The position numbers were made by a program, and so were the translations under genes. From CAVOBC01 sp963693635 (GTDB lineage: Bacteria > Pseudomonadota > Gammaproteobacteria > Pseudomonadales > Azotimanducaceae), in contig CAVOBC010000010.1 of assembly GCA_963693635.1 (NCBI GenBank), positions 1 through 30,730 on the forward strand: DNA of 30,730 bases, read 5' to 3'. Under the pieces are notes generated by a model. The model made no database searches. It was not told where the DNA came from and saw only the letters and a program-made list of their open reading frames with translations. This document shows positions 16,229 to 24,940 of the stretch, piece by piece (position 1 is the stretch's first letter; the number at the start of each line of letters is the position of its first letter).

Positions 16229-17028
16229 TGAGTGAGTCAACCGTGCCGATCGCTGTCCCTGCCTCAACAATCCTGCTTGTTCGCGACGGCGATACCGGGC
16301 TTGAGGTATTCATGGTCGTACGTCACCACCAAATCGATTTCGCATCCGGAGCGTTGGTTTTCCCGGGTGGCAAGACCGATGCTGGAGACAGCGAGGTGCG
16401 TGATCTTTGTACCGGCGCAGATGGACTCGACGACGCGCAACTCGCGATTCGGGTCGGTGCCATCAGAGAGGCGTTTGAAGAGTGTGGCGTCCTGCTTGCC
16501 CGCCGGACGGACACTAACGATCGCCTCGTCAACGCGGCCGAATTGCTTGATCTGGACGCAATGAGGGGCCCTCTGCAAGAGAACCAGATCACGCTGCGCG
16601 ACTTTCTAATGCAAAATGAGCTGACCCTCGCGTGCGAGTTACTGACTCCCTATGCGCACTGGATCACCCCTGACATGATGCCGAAGCGGTTCGACACCTA
16701 CTTCTACATTGCGGCCGCGCCGGACGACCAGATCGCGGTTCATGATGGTGAGGAGTCTGTCGACTCCGTCTGGATATCGCCGACCGATGCCATCAAAGGC
16801 TCTGAGGATGGCCGCTACACAGTCATCTATCCGACCCTCAAGAACATCGAGATGCTGGGTGAATCCGACTCCGCCGCGCGCGCCATTACCGACGCCACGA
16901 ATCGCCCCGTCGTGACCGTATTGCCTGTAACCGAAAAACGCGCAGACGGCAATTATCTTGTCATCCCCGCCGACGCAGGGTACCGGGGCAACGAGCAGAA
17001 AATGCCCGACCGCGCCCGTAACGCCTGA
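16228..17028 (+). CDS. NUDT19-like Nudix hydrolase
   Basis: The start at ATG 16228 is supported by AGGAAGGAAG, 6 nt upstream, and by the TGATG overlap with the preceding gene. The 266-residue protein has a Nudix box split by an insertion: GGK at 47-49, about 30 residues of insert, then REAFEECGVLL at 80-90 holding the metal-binding glutamates. This spaced box is typical of the NUDT19/RP2p group, whose members hydrolyse CoA and acyl-CoA. The segment YAHWITPDMMPKRFDTYFY is also characteristic. Cytoplasmic, no signal peptide. Substrate specificity is inferred from the family only. Confidence 0.9.
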   Translation: MSESTVPIAVPASTILLVRDGDTGLEVFMVVRHHQIDFASGALVFPGGKTDAGDSEVRDLCTGADGLDDAQLAIRVGAIREAFEECGVLLARRTDTNDRLVNAAELLDLDAMRGPLQENQITLRDFLMQNELTLACELLTPYAHWITPDMMPKRFDTYFYIAAAPDDQIAVHDGEESVDSVWISPTDAIKGSEDGRYTVIYPTLKNIEMLGESDSAARAITDATNRPVVTVLPVTEKRADGNYLVIPADAGYRGNEQKMPDRARNA

Positions 17029-17048
17029 CGGACCGGTGATGGGGCGGG

Positions 17049-18104
17049 TCAGCCGCCGAAGTCGTCGAGGAAGATATTGTCGCGTTCCACGCCGAGATCC
17101 TCGAGCATCTGTATTACTGCCGCATTCATCATCGGTGGAACACACATGTAGTATTCACAATCTTCCGGCGCCGGGTGATCCTTCAGGTAGTTCTCAAACA
17201 GAACGTTGTGAATGAACCCTGTGTAGCCGGCCCACCCCTCGATACCCTGATCAGACAACGCTACATGCCACTCGAAGTTGTCATTTTCCCCATCGAGTTG
17301 ATCAAAGTCCTCCACATAGAAAAGTCCGCGCTCATTCCGACCGCCATACCAAAATGACATCTTGCGATCGGTCTCCAGTCGCTTCAGTTGATCAAAAATG
17401 TGCCCCCGCATCCGTGCCATGCCTGCACCACCACCGATGAAGACCATCTCGGTGTCCGCTTCCTTTGCAAAGAAGTCCCCGAAAGGCCCGAAGATCGTCA
17501 GTTTGTCGCCGGGCTTACGCGTAAACAAATAGGACGACATCTCGCCTGGCGGGAAGTCGGTGCCCGGGGGCGGCGACGCTACCCGTATGTTGAACTTCAT
17601 GACGCCTTTTTCTTCGGGGTAGTTCGCCATCGAGTAGGCACGAATCGTTGGTTCGTCCACCCTGGACTCGTGATCAAAAACACCGAACTTCTTCCAGTCT
17701 CCCTGATAGTCATCAAGCACGTCGATGTCTGCATACTTGATGTGATAGGGCGGAATCTCGAACTGGACATAATCGCCCGCCCTGAAATCGACTTCTTCAC
17801 CCGCGGGCAAGCGCAGCACCAACTCCTTGATGAAGGTTGCCACGTTGTCATTCGAGATCACCTCACACTCCCACCACTTGACCCCGAAAAATTCGGCAGG
17901 GACCTCGATTTTCATGTCCTGTTTGACCGCGGTCTGGCAGGAAAGGCGCCACCCATCGCGCGCTTCGCCACGACTGAAATGGCCGGCTTCGGTCGACAAC
18001 ATAGAGCCACCACCATCGATGACCCGGCACCGGCCGCAGGTGCCACCACCACCACATGCCGATGACAGAAAGATGCCGGCGTCCGCCAGCATGGTCAGCA
18101 GTTT
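17049..18104 (-). pseudogene. nqrF: 'nqrF remnant: NqrF lacking its membrane anchor, fused to nqrA debris
   Basis: From K-L-L-T-M-L at 18104 to the stop this is recognisable NqrF, the NADH-oxidising subunit of Na+-translocating NADH:quinone reductase. The 2Fe-2S cysteines are present in SSACGGGGTCGRC and LSCQ, the FAD motif is RAYSMANYPEE, and the C-terminus is the family's FLDDFGG. The first roughly 55 residues of NqrF, including the membrane helix and the start of the ferredoxin domain, are absent. The open frame continues to a GTG at 18203, but that stretch (ARRRWKLVTPLLSAV) is out-of-frame nqrA sequence. Two NADH-site motifs are altered: GGAGMARMRGH for GGAGMAPMRSH and MCVPPMMN for MCGPPMMN. 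No nqrB, C, D or E is present beside it, so I call it a non-functional deletion remnant, though the frame itself is still open. Confidence 0.85.
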
Positions 18105-18241
18105 GCACCAGCATCGTCGGCTTAAGGCCAGGAAAGTCATACCCCAGGAGCGCAATACGGCTGACAGAAGGGGCGTCACCAATTTCCATCGTCGGCGCGC
18201 CACGGAGGGGCGAGATCGAGACCACGTTTCGTCTTGATCAT
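18103..18241 (-). pseudogene. nqrA: nqrA' remnant: first ~46 codons of NqrA with a frameshift
   Basis: ATG at 18241 begins MIKTKRGLDL, the characteristic NqrA N-terminus. One extra G at about 18211 shifts the frame. In the next frame the sequence continues PLRGAPTMEIGDAP and then IALLGYDFPGLKPTMLVQ, matching the NqrA sequence around VALLGEEYVGMRPTMHV. Similarity stops at the CAA codon 18105-18103 and NqrF sequence begins at 18104. The fragment is in its expected place, first in the nqr operon, downstream of the GAPDH gene on the same strand. It cannot make NqrA. Confidence 0.85.
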
Positions 18242-18607
18242 GCCTTGTCCGAAAACGCCGGGATCATTGCTTGTGCACACTACTGGCAAAAACTATTCGC
18301 ACACGACTCAAGCATGTTCTGCACGGTTGGTGAGCAACGAACGTCGAACCACCAATCAAAGACCGCGAAATATATGCCACATCCAAAGCGATGAGGGCTC
18401 GACGGTTAAGTTTTTTTGGCCAACGTTTGCGTCCCGAACGTGCGCATTTGCGCCATCCGTGTTCTCAATATGAGACCGGCACGTCGCTGGAAAACCGTGT
18501 TTCCCGCGGACGCGCCCGGGCAAAGTAAAACACCAACCTTACGCGCGCATACGCATTCGTAAGTCTCGTTTCGCCAAAGCGAAGCAAGACAGTCCAGTCG
18601 GGGCAGG
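18242..18607. other. Intergenic region: former nqr promoter region
   Basis: These 366 bp lie between the GAPDH stop and the nqrA start and presumably carried the nqr operon promoter. I see no convincing -35/-10 hexamers; an AT-rich patch (AAATATATGCC) lies near 18369-18379 and a T-run at 18411-18418. A stem-loop near the GAPDH end is listed separately. No gene-like ORF is present. Confidence 0.45.
18563..18590 (-). terminator. Possible terminator hairpin after GAPDH gene
   Basis: GTCT and AGAC form outer pairs around an inner perfect TTCGC - CAAA - GCGAA stem, 18-45 bp past the GAPDH stop codon. No U-tract follows, so it would be an atypical or Rho-assisted terminator. Confidence 0.4.
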
Positions 18608-20110
18608 TCAGATTGCCGTCAGCTCCGCTTGACGTTCCGTTACCGTTGACTCTGCGGCGGGTTGCGCTGGCACGATCGGGTATCTGACGCCACCCATTTT
18701 TTGTGCCACGCGCATAACCTGGCAGCTGTAACCGAACTCATTGTCATACCAGACGTAGAGCACCACCTGCTTGCCTTCCGCGATCGTCGCCAGCGAGTCG
18801 ACAATCCCGGCGTGGCGGTTGCCAATAAAGTCGCTTGAGACGACTTCAGAGGACATCGTGTAGTCAATCTGACGCTGCATGGCCGAGTGGACCGCCAGGT
18901 TCCGGAGGTATTCGTTGACCTGGTCACGATCAACTTCGCGCGTCAGGGACAGGTTCAGAATGGCCATCGACACGTTGGCGACCGGGACCCGAATTGAATT
19001 GCCGGTAAGTTTGCCTTCAAGTTCAGGCAGCAACTTACCAACAGAACTCGTCGCGTTCGACTCCGTGAGGACCATATTGAGCGGTGCGCTACGACCACGA
19101 CGCGCCTTGGAGTGGGTGTTGTCGTGCAAGTTCTGGTCGTCGGTGTAGGCGTGGACCGTCTCCATATGCCCGTGGACAATGCCGAACTCATCGTTCATCG
19201 CTTTCAGCACCGGCACGATCGCATTGGTCGTGCAAGATGCCGCTCCCACGACCAGGTCATCCGACTCGATCATGTCCGAATTGACGCCCGAGACGATGTT
19301 CTTAACGTCGCCCTTGGCCGAGGTCGTGAGCAGGACCTTGGAAACACCTTTAGCTTTAAGATGTAGTTCAAGGCCTTCGCGGTCTCGCCATGCGCCCGTG
19401 CTGTCAATGATCAGCGCGTTGTCGATGCCGTACTCGGTGTAATCAATTTTGTCGGGATCATTCGCGTAGATGAAATGGATCACATTGCCATTGCAAATGA
19501 GCACATGATTCTCTTCGTCGACCCGGATTGTTCCCCTGAAGGGGCCGTGAATGGAGTCGCGGCGCAGGAGCGATGCCCGCTTGTTAAGGTCGCTCACTTT
19601 ATCTTTGGGCGGTCGCAGCACCACGGCCCGCTGAACCAGATTGTGGCCGCCGCCGGTCTTCTCGACCAACAAGCGCGTCATCAAGCGCCCGATTCGTCCG
19701 AAGCCATACACAACGACGTCGGTCGGGGCGTGTGAAGGCCGGTCACCCTTGCCAATGATCCCCCGACATTCCTTCGCCACATACTCATCAACCGACAAGC
19801 CGCCGCTGTTCGCCATGTAGGCGCTCGTGAGCTTGCCGATATCAATGTGCGCCGGTGCCAGATCAAGATTGACGAGTGACTCGAGCACGGGATGTGTCTC
19901 GAACTCTGACATCTCGTTTTGCTCGATCTGCCGCACTGCCCGGTGGGCCTTCATGATGTCGATGACCGACTGATTGTTGAGTGGCAGACCATGGATATAG
20001 GTCACAACATTTCGGCGGTATAACCTGCCAATGACCGGAATCATCGCCTCTGCAAGCGCTTCACGGTCCTTCCAATCCGAAAATACGTCGTCTAGTCCTG
20101 GCTTAGCCAC
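18608..20110 (-). CDS. Glyceraldehyde-3-phosphate dehydrogenase, long form
   Basis: This 500-residue enzyme oxidises glyceraldehyde 3-phosphate to 1,3-bisphosphoglycerate with NAD(P). The first 130 residues are an extra N-terminal region found only in the long GAPDH type. The Rossmann motif VYGFGRIGR is at 134-142, the catalytic cysteine C293 in ASCTTN, and its partner H320 in METVHAYTDDQ. The C-terminal VWYDNEFGYS is typical. It starts at GTG 20110, with GAGGACC about 7-13 nt upstream as a probable ribosome binding site. In P. aeruginosa the same long GAPDH sits between nqrA and mfd (PA3001, from memory), as here. It is distinct from the shorter glycolytic gapA product, which may be elsewhere in the genome. 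Confidence 0.95.
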   Translation of the reverse strand: MAKPGLDDVFSDWKDREALAEAMIPVIGRLYRRNVVTYIHGLPLNNQSVIDIMKAHRAVRQIEQNEMSEFETHPVLESLVNLDLAPAHIDIGKLTSAYMANSGGLSVDEYVAKECRGIIGKGDRPSHAPTDVVVYGFGRIGRLMTRLLVEKTGGGHNLVQRAVVLRPPKDKVSDLNKRASLLRRDSIHGPFRGTIRVDEENHVLICNGNVIHFIYANDPDKIDYTEYGIDNALIIDSTGAWRDREGLELHLKAKGVSKVLLTTSAKGDVKNIVSGVNSDMIESDDLVVGAASCTTNAIVPVLKAMNDEFGIVHGHMETVHAYTDDQNLHDNTHSKARRGRSAPLNMVLTESNATSSVGKLLPELEGKLTGNSIRVPVANVSMAILNLSLTREVDRDQVNEYLRNLAVHSAMQRQIDYTMSSEVVSSDFIGNRHAGIVDSLATIAEGKQVVLYVWYDNEFGYSCQVMRVAQKMGGVRYPIVPAQPAAESTVTERQAELTAI

Positions 20111-20427
20111 CTTTTCCGGTCCTCTTCAAAATGGAGTTTAGTCCTCAAGATTCCGACCTCAATCGCTGTCCAGGATCTCGCCCGACGGGCATCTTGCCAT
20201 AGCTATCCGGTTGGTCGCCCAACGTGCGGCATTATCGAGGCTGAGTCCGACATTCGCAACGCCTGACTGAGCGATAAACTGACCAATATCCGCTATTTAC
20301 TTAGTCTAGTCGGATGGGCGCAGACGAGCGCTTGGATGCCGACGTAAGGTGCAATCCCCCGGGTCGAGCGGTCAACACAACGTCCGACCGGGGACCACCC
20401 TCCACGATGTTTTTTCCCACGCCGCTC
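20111..20427. other. Intergenic region upstream of GAPDH gene
   Basis: These 317 bp separate the GAPDH start from the stop codon of the protease gene, both on the minus strand. They should contain the GAPDH promoter; an AT-rich patch at 20274-20306 is the likeliest place, but no clear hexamer pair was found. I see no terminator with a T-run and no gene-like ORF. Confidence 0.45.
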
Positions 20428-21387
20428 TCACTGCATCGATGCCCTCGGTGCCAAGATCATTTCCGGTGCAGACTGGTCAATGCGGAAATCAAAACGACTC
20501 AGATAATTCATGCCCAGCAGGCCATCAATGTTCTCGCCCAAAGCCAGGTCCATCGCGCCCACCGCGATCGCGCGCACTTCAACGTCCGCGAGACGGAGGC
20601 TTCGCAGGTGGACAATCGGCGCCCGGACAATGCCCCCTGCCGTGTTGAAGAAGTGAAAGTCGCCGCCTGCTGCGTCGTATCCTTCCTCGACCAGCGCAGC
20701 AGTTCCGATGACGGTGACAGAGGCGCCCGTGTCGATGAGCAATTGAACGGCTCGCACGCCATCGATCGTCGCCTCAACCACGAACTGTTCACCATGGCGC
20801 GTGAGTGGCAGCCGTACGGAGGCAACGAGATCGCGAGCAATCGAGCTCTCGGCGTCGTTCATCATCCGACGGACCCGACCGCCAAGGCTTCCATGGTTTT
20901 CGATCTGCGCCAGGACCGACAATGCCCTCTCGGTCTCACCCAGACGCAGGCGCAATGCCCCGAGCTTAAGAAAATATTCCGCCTGTTCAGGCAATGCCAG
21001 TGTGATCCGCTCGTACGATTGATCAAGGGCACTCCACTGCTCAGCGGCACCAAGCCCCTCGGCCATCAAGTACGCGACCTTGGCAAGCGCGGCCGAGATC
21101 TCGGGCTCGTCCTCGGCCCCACCATCCAGTCCGGCCACAATGATGCCGTCGAGCGCCGCGTCAAAACGACCGTTCGCGGCGTCCGCCACGGCCCTGCGGC
21201 ATCTCTCTGTGATCGTAAGGGCGCGAGGCGAGACCGGATTAGCCACGACCGGCGGTGGCGGCACCGCCGACTTCCCAACCTCAGACGAGGACTCCGCGCG
21301 GCCAGAGCGCTCACTGGCGAGCCAGCCAACGACCATGCCGATCGAGAATACGGCGACGACCAGCGAGATAGAAGGTAAGCGATTCAT
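20428..21387 (-). CDS. Membrane-anchored retropepsin-like aspartic protease
   Basis: ATG 21387 was chosen because it places a membrane helix or uncleaved signal (ISLVVAVFSIGMVVGWLA) at the N-terminus. A longer frame to 21447 would overlap the mfd start. The 319-residue protein has a Pro-rich linker, a helical TPR-like region (about 60-165), and a C-terminal retropepsin-like domain with the catalytic motif LLIDTGAS (D219) and the later NIDGLLGMNYL. Proteases of this kind act as dimers, each chain giving one Asp. The active domain should face the periplasm. The target is unknown. It is divergent from mfd with 58 bp between starts. Confidence 0.87.
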   Translation of the reverse strand: MNRLPSISLVVAVFSIGMVVGWLASERSGRAESSSEVGKSAVPPPPVVANPVSPRALTITERCRRAVADAANGRFDAALDGIIVAGLDGGAEDEPEISAALAKVAYLMAEGLGAAEQWSALDQSYERITLALPEQAEYFLKLGALRLRLGETERALSVLAQIENHGSLGGRVRRMMNDAESSIARDLVASVRLPLTRHGEQFVVEATIDGVRAVQLLIDTGASVTVIGTAALVEEGYDAAGGDFHFFNTAGGIVRAPIVHLRSLRLADVEVRAIAVGAMDLALGENIDGLLGMNYLSRFDFRIDQSAPEMILAPRASMQ

Positions 21388-21445
21388 GCGATCAACAGTT
21401 GTCTTCTTGTAAACTCTGCATCCGCGCTGCCATCCAGAACCCAAC

Positions 21446-24400
21446 ATGACCGATTTACAAGAGCCTGCGTCAGCGCCGAACGACGCGTCCGGCGCTTACC
21501 CGGTGTCCGCCAGAGTGCCAACGCAGGCGGGGAAGAAGGAACGCTGGCACGGGGTGACGGGCAGCGCGCTCGCAATCACACTCGGCAACGCCCTGCCTGA
21601 TGACCGCTGCGTACTCGTGGTTACGGAGGACACCCGATCAGCCGAACAGATCCAGCAAGAAATTCGTTTCTTCGCCAATGTCGAGCGACCGGTCATCATG
21701 TTCCCGGACTGGGAGACCCTCGTCTACGACTCATTCTCTCCCCACCAGGACATCATTTCCAACCGTCTAGCATTCCTCAATCAGATTGCTGCACAGCAGG
21801 GGCTCGTGCTCGTCGTACCCATTGGCACCTTGATGCAACGCATGGCACCGCGCGAATTTATCCGCGGCAGTTCGCTCGTACTCGATGTCGGCCAGCGCAT
21901 CGATGTCACGCAGATGCGGCGCAAACTCGAAGCAAGCGCCTATCGCTGCGTTGAAACCGTGTTCGAGCACGGGGAATTCGCCGTCCGCGGTTCCATCATG
22001 GACATCTTCCCGATGGGGTCCACGCACCCGTTTCGACTCGATCTGTTCGATGACGAGATCGAGTCACTGCGGACCTTCGATCCGGAAACCCAGCGCTCAT
22101 TGGAGATAATCGACAAGATCAATTTGTTGCCCGCCAAAGAGTTTCCAATGGATCGGGACTCCGTACGGCGCTTTCAGGACCGCTGGCATGAGAGGTTTAA
22201 CGTTGATGCGCGCGCCTGCCCCATCTATCAGGATGTCAGCAGTGGTATCGCCCCGGCCGGTGTTGAATATTACCTGCCCCTCTTTTTTGATCAGACTGAG
22301 ACTCTGTTCGATTACCTGCCAGCAGACACGCTGATCTGCACCAGCGACATCCAGGATACAATGTCACAACAATGGCGGGAGGCCGAGTCGCGCTATGAGA
22401 ATTTGCGCTACGACGTCCAGCGCCCCCTGCTTGCGCCCGACGAAATTCTTCTCCGACCCGATCATCTGAACGCAGCGCTGAATCAGTTTTCGCGCATCGA
22501 CGCGCGCAACGAGCCGCCCGATTCACGCTTTCCGCCGTTGCCTGACGTTAGCGTGAAAGATCGCAGCAATCGACCGCTCTCCGTACTCCGGTCTTTCGCA
22601 GCGGAATCCAACGCCCGCATTCTCGTGGTTACTGAGTCCGCCGGTCGACGCGAAGTTGTCGATGAGATGTTCCGCAAGAACGATTTCCATCTCGCGAGCG
22701 TCTCCGGTTGGCAGCGGTTCTGCGCCAGCGACGACGACTTTGCCATCACCGTTGCCGACATCGACCGCGGCTTGTGGCTAAAGACGCCACATAGGCGCGA
22801 TCTCGTCGTCATCACAGAGCAGGATCTTTACGGCGGCCAGGTGCTCCAACGAAGGCGCCGCGAGCAGATGCGCGAGAACACGTCCGACCTTGTCATCAAG
22901 AGTCTGACGGAATTGAGTATCGGCGCCCCGGTTGTTCACATCGACCACGGCGTCGGTAGATACCAGGGGTTGGTCACTCTTGAGGTTGACGGGAGTCTCG
23001 CTGAGTTTCTCAATCTGTCTTACCAGGAAGACGCCAAGTTATACGTGCCGGTTGCATCCCTGCACCTCATCTCCAGATACTCCGGTGCTGAAGAATCGAT
23101 CGCACCACTACACCGACTCGGCGGTGAGACCTGGCAGAAGGCCAAGCGCAAAGCTGCGGAACAGATACACGACGTTGCGGCCGAGTTGCTCAATATCTAT
23201 GCGCGACGAGAAGCAAAACCCGGATTTGCTCATCCGATCGCTGAGTCGGTTCTGGCGGATTTCACCGCCGAATTCCCGTTTGAGGAGACGCCTGACCAGC
23301 AGCAGGCGATCGAAAACGTACTAACCGACATGAGCCTCGACCGGGCGATGGACCGCCTGGTTTGTGGCGACGTCGGTTTCGGCAAGACTGAAGTGGCGAT
23401 GCGCGCTGCATTTGTTGCGGTCCAGGCCGGCAAGCAGGTCGCAATATTGGTACCGACAACGTTACTCGCACAACAACACGGGGAGACCTTCAAAGACCGC
23501 TTCGCCAACTGGCCGATGACCATCGATGTCATGTCCAGATTCCGCACTCGCAAAGAGCACGTAGAGATCCGCGGTCGGCTTGAGGCCGGCACCCTCGACA
23601 TCGTCATCGGCACTCACACGCTGATTCAGGACGCGCCCAAATTCAAGGACCTTGGCCTGCTCGTCCTCGACGAAGAGCATCGCTTCGGTGTGCGGCAGAA
23701 GGAAGCGCTGAAATCCTTGCGCAGTGAGGTCGACATTCTCACGCTCACTGCGACGCCCATTCCCAGAACGCTCAATCTCGCGATGTCGGGGATGCGAGAC
23801 CTGTCAATCATCGCAACGCCGCCCGCCAAGCGCCTGTCAATCAAGACCTTTATTCGGCAGAACGCTGACGGCCTGGTCCAGGAGGCCGTGCAGCGAGAAT
23901 TGCAGCGCGGTGGCCAGGTCTACTACCTGCACAATGATGTGAAGACGATCAGCAACACTGCGCGCAAGCTCCAGGAACTCGCTCCCGAGGCGCGGATCGG
24001 TATCGGCCACGGTCAAATGCGTGAGCGCGAACTCGAACAGGTCATGTCCGACTTCTATCACAAACGGATCAACGTCCTCGTTTGCACCACGATCATTGAG
24101 ACCGGCATCGACATCCCGAACGCCAACACCATCGTGATGGACAGAGCAGACAAGTTTGGCCTCGCCCAGATCCACCAACTTCGCGGCCGCGTCGGCCGCT
24201 CTCATCACCAGGCATACGCTTACCTTTTGACACCACATCCCAAGGCAATGACCGGTGACGCAGTCAAGCGACTGGAGGCAATCGCGGGCTCGGAAGAACT
24301 GGGATCTGGCTTCATCCTGGCAACCCATGACCTTGAGATCCGCGGCGCGGGCGAACTGCTCGGCGATCAGCAAACCGGGAACATCCAGACCATCGGCTAC

Positions 24401-24940
24401 ACGCTCTATATGGAAATGCTTGACCGCGCGGTCAAGGCAATCAAGGAGGGAAAAACCCCGAACCTGGACCGACCGCTGACCGAAGGTACCGAGATCAATC
24501 TGCACGTACCGGCGCTCATACCAGACGACTATCTGCCTGACGTGCACAACCGGCTCGTCCTTTACAAGCGGATCTCGAACGCCTCGGATCTCGACCGCCT
24601 GAGCGATTTGCAGGCCGAGATGATCGATCGCTTCGGGCTCCTTCCTGAGGCGACCAGGTCGTTGTTTCGGGTCACGCAGATCAAGCTCCAGGCCGAGGGT
24701 CTTGGGGTGAAGCGCATCGACATCGGTGAGCGCGGCGGTCGGATCGAATTCAATCAGGATACCCGTGTCGACCCCGCCAAGATCGTCCGGCTGGTGCAGT
24801 CCGAACCTCATCGGTATCGCCTGTCTGCCGCCAACCAGATCGCGATCGACGAGAAGGTCGTGAACCCACAGACCCGGTTCATGAAGGTCGAAAAACTGCT
24901 CTCCCGACTTGAGCCAAACGCCAGGAGCGCAAACGCGTGA
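21446..24940 (+). CDS. mfd: Transcription-repair coupling factor Mfd
   Basis: Mfd is a cytoplasmic ATP-driven DNA translocase that removes RNA polymerase stalled at lesions and recruits UvrA. All parts are visible in the 1164-residue protein: a UvrB-like N-terminal module (from about residue 20 to 350; FPDWETLVYDSFSPH), the RNA polymerase interaction domain (VVHIDHGVGRYQGLV), and the RecG-like helicase core with Walker A GDVGFGKT at 641-648 and DEEH at 742-745. The motifs TATPIPRTLNLAMSG and QLRGRVGRS follow, and then the C-terminal TRCF domain. The length is normal. The last four bases overlap the start of the csiV-family gene (GTGA), which is in the same order in pseudomonads. Confidence 0.98.
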   Translation: MTDLQEPASAPNDASGAYPVSARVPTQAGKKERWHGVTGSALAITLGNALPDDRCVLVVTEDTRSAEQIQQEIRFFANVERPVIMFPDWETLVYDSFSPHQDIISNRLAFLNQIAAQQGLVLVVPIGTLMQRMAPREFIRGSSLVLDVGQRIDVTQMRRKLEASAYRCVETVFEHGEFAVRGSIMDIFPMGSTHPFRLDLFDDEIESLRTFDPETQRSLEIIDKINLLPAKEFPMDRDSVRRFQDRWHERFNVDARACPIYQDVSSGIAPAGVEYYLPLFFDQTETLFDYLPADTLICTSDIQDTMSQQWREAESRYENLRYDVQRPLLAPDEILLRPDHLNAALNQFSRIDARNEPPDSRFPPLPDVSVKDRSNRPLSVLRSFAAESNARILVVTESAGRREVVDEMFRKNDFHLASVSGWQRFCASDDDFAITVADIDRGLWLKTPHRRDLVVITEQDLYGGQVLQRRRREQMRENTSDLVIKSLTELSIGAPVVHIDHGVGRYQGLVTLEVDGSLAEFLNLSYQEDAKLYVPVASLHLISRYSGAEESIAPLHRLGGETWQKAKRKAAEQIHDVAAELLNIYARREAKPGFAHPIAESVLADFTAEFPFEETPDQQQAIENVLTDMSLDRAMDRLVCGDVGFGKTEVAMRAAFVAVQAGKQVAILVPTTLLAQQHGETFKDRFANWPMTIDVMSRFRTRKEHVEIRGRLEAGTLDIVIGTHTLIQDAPKFKDLGLLVLDEEHRFGVRQKEALKSLRSEVDILTLTATPIPRTLNLAMSGMRDLSIIATPPAKRLSIKTFIRQNADGLVQEAVQRELQRGGQVYYLHNDVKTISNTARKLQELAPEARIGIGHGQMRERELEQVMSDFYHKRINVLVCTTIIETGIDIPNANTIVMDRADKFGLAQIHQLRGRVGRSHHQAYAYLLTPHPKAMTGDAVKRLEAIAGSEELGSGFILATHDLEIRGAGELLGDQQTGNIQTIGYTLYMEMLDRAVKAIKEGKTPNLDRPLTEGTEINLHVPALIPDDYLPDVHNRLVLYKRISNASDLDRLSDLQAEMIDRFGLLPEATRSLFRVTQIKLQAEGLGVKRIDIGERGGRIEFNQDTRVDPAKIVRLVQSEPHRYRLSAANQIAIDEKVVNPQTRFMKVEKLLSRLEPNARSANA

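Noticed and set aside
18105..18203. N-terminal 33 codons of the apparent full NqrF frame (GTG 18203)
   Set aside because: The translation (ARRRWKLVTPLLSAV...) has no NqrF character; the same DNA in other frames encodes NqrA. The start is an artefact of the deletion join.
20314..21378. 354-codon plus-strand frame opposite the aspartic protease gene
   Set aside because: The protease on the minus strand has a clear anchor and DTGAS motif; the plus frame is compositionally odd (His/Arg-rich) with no motif.
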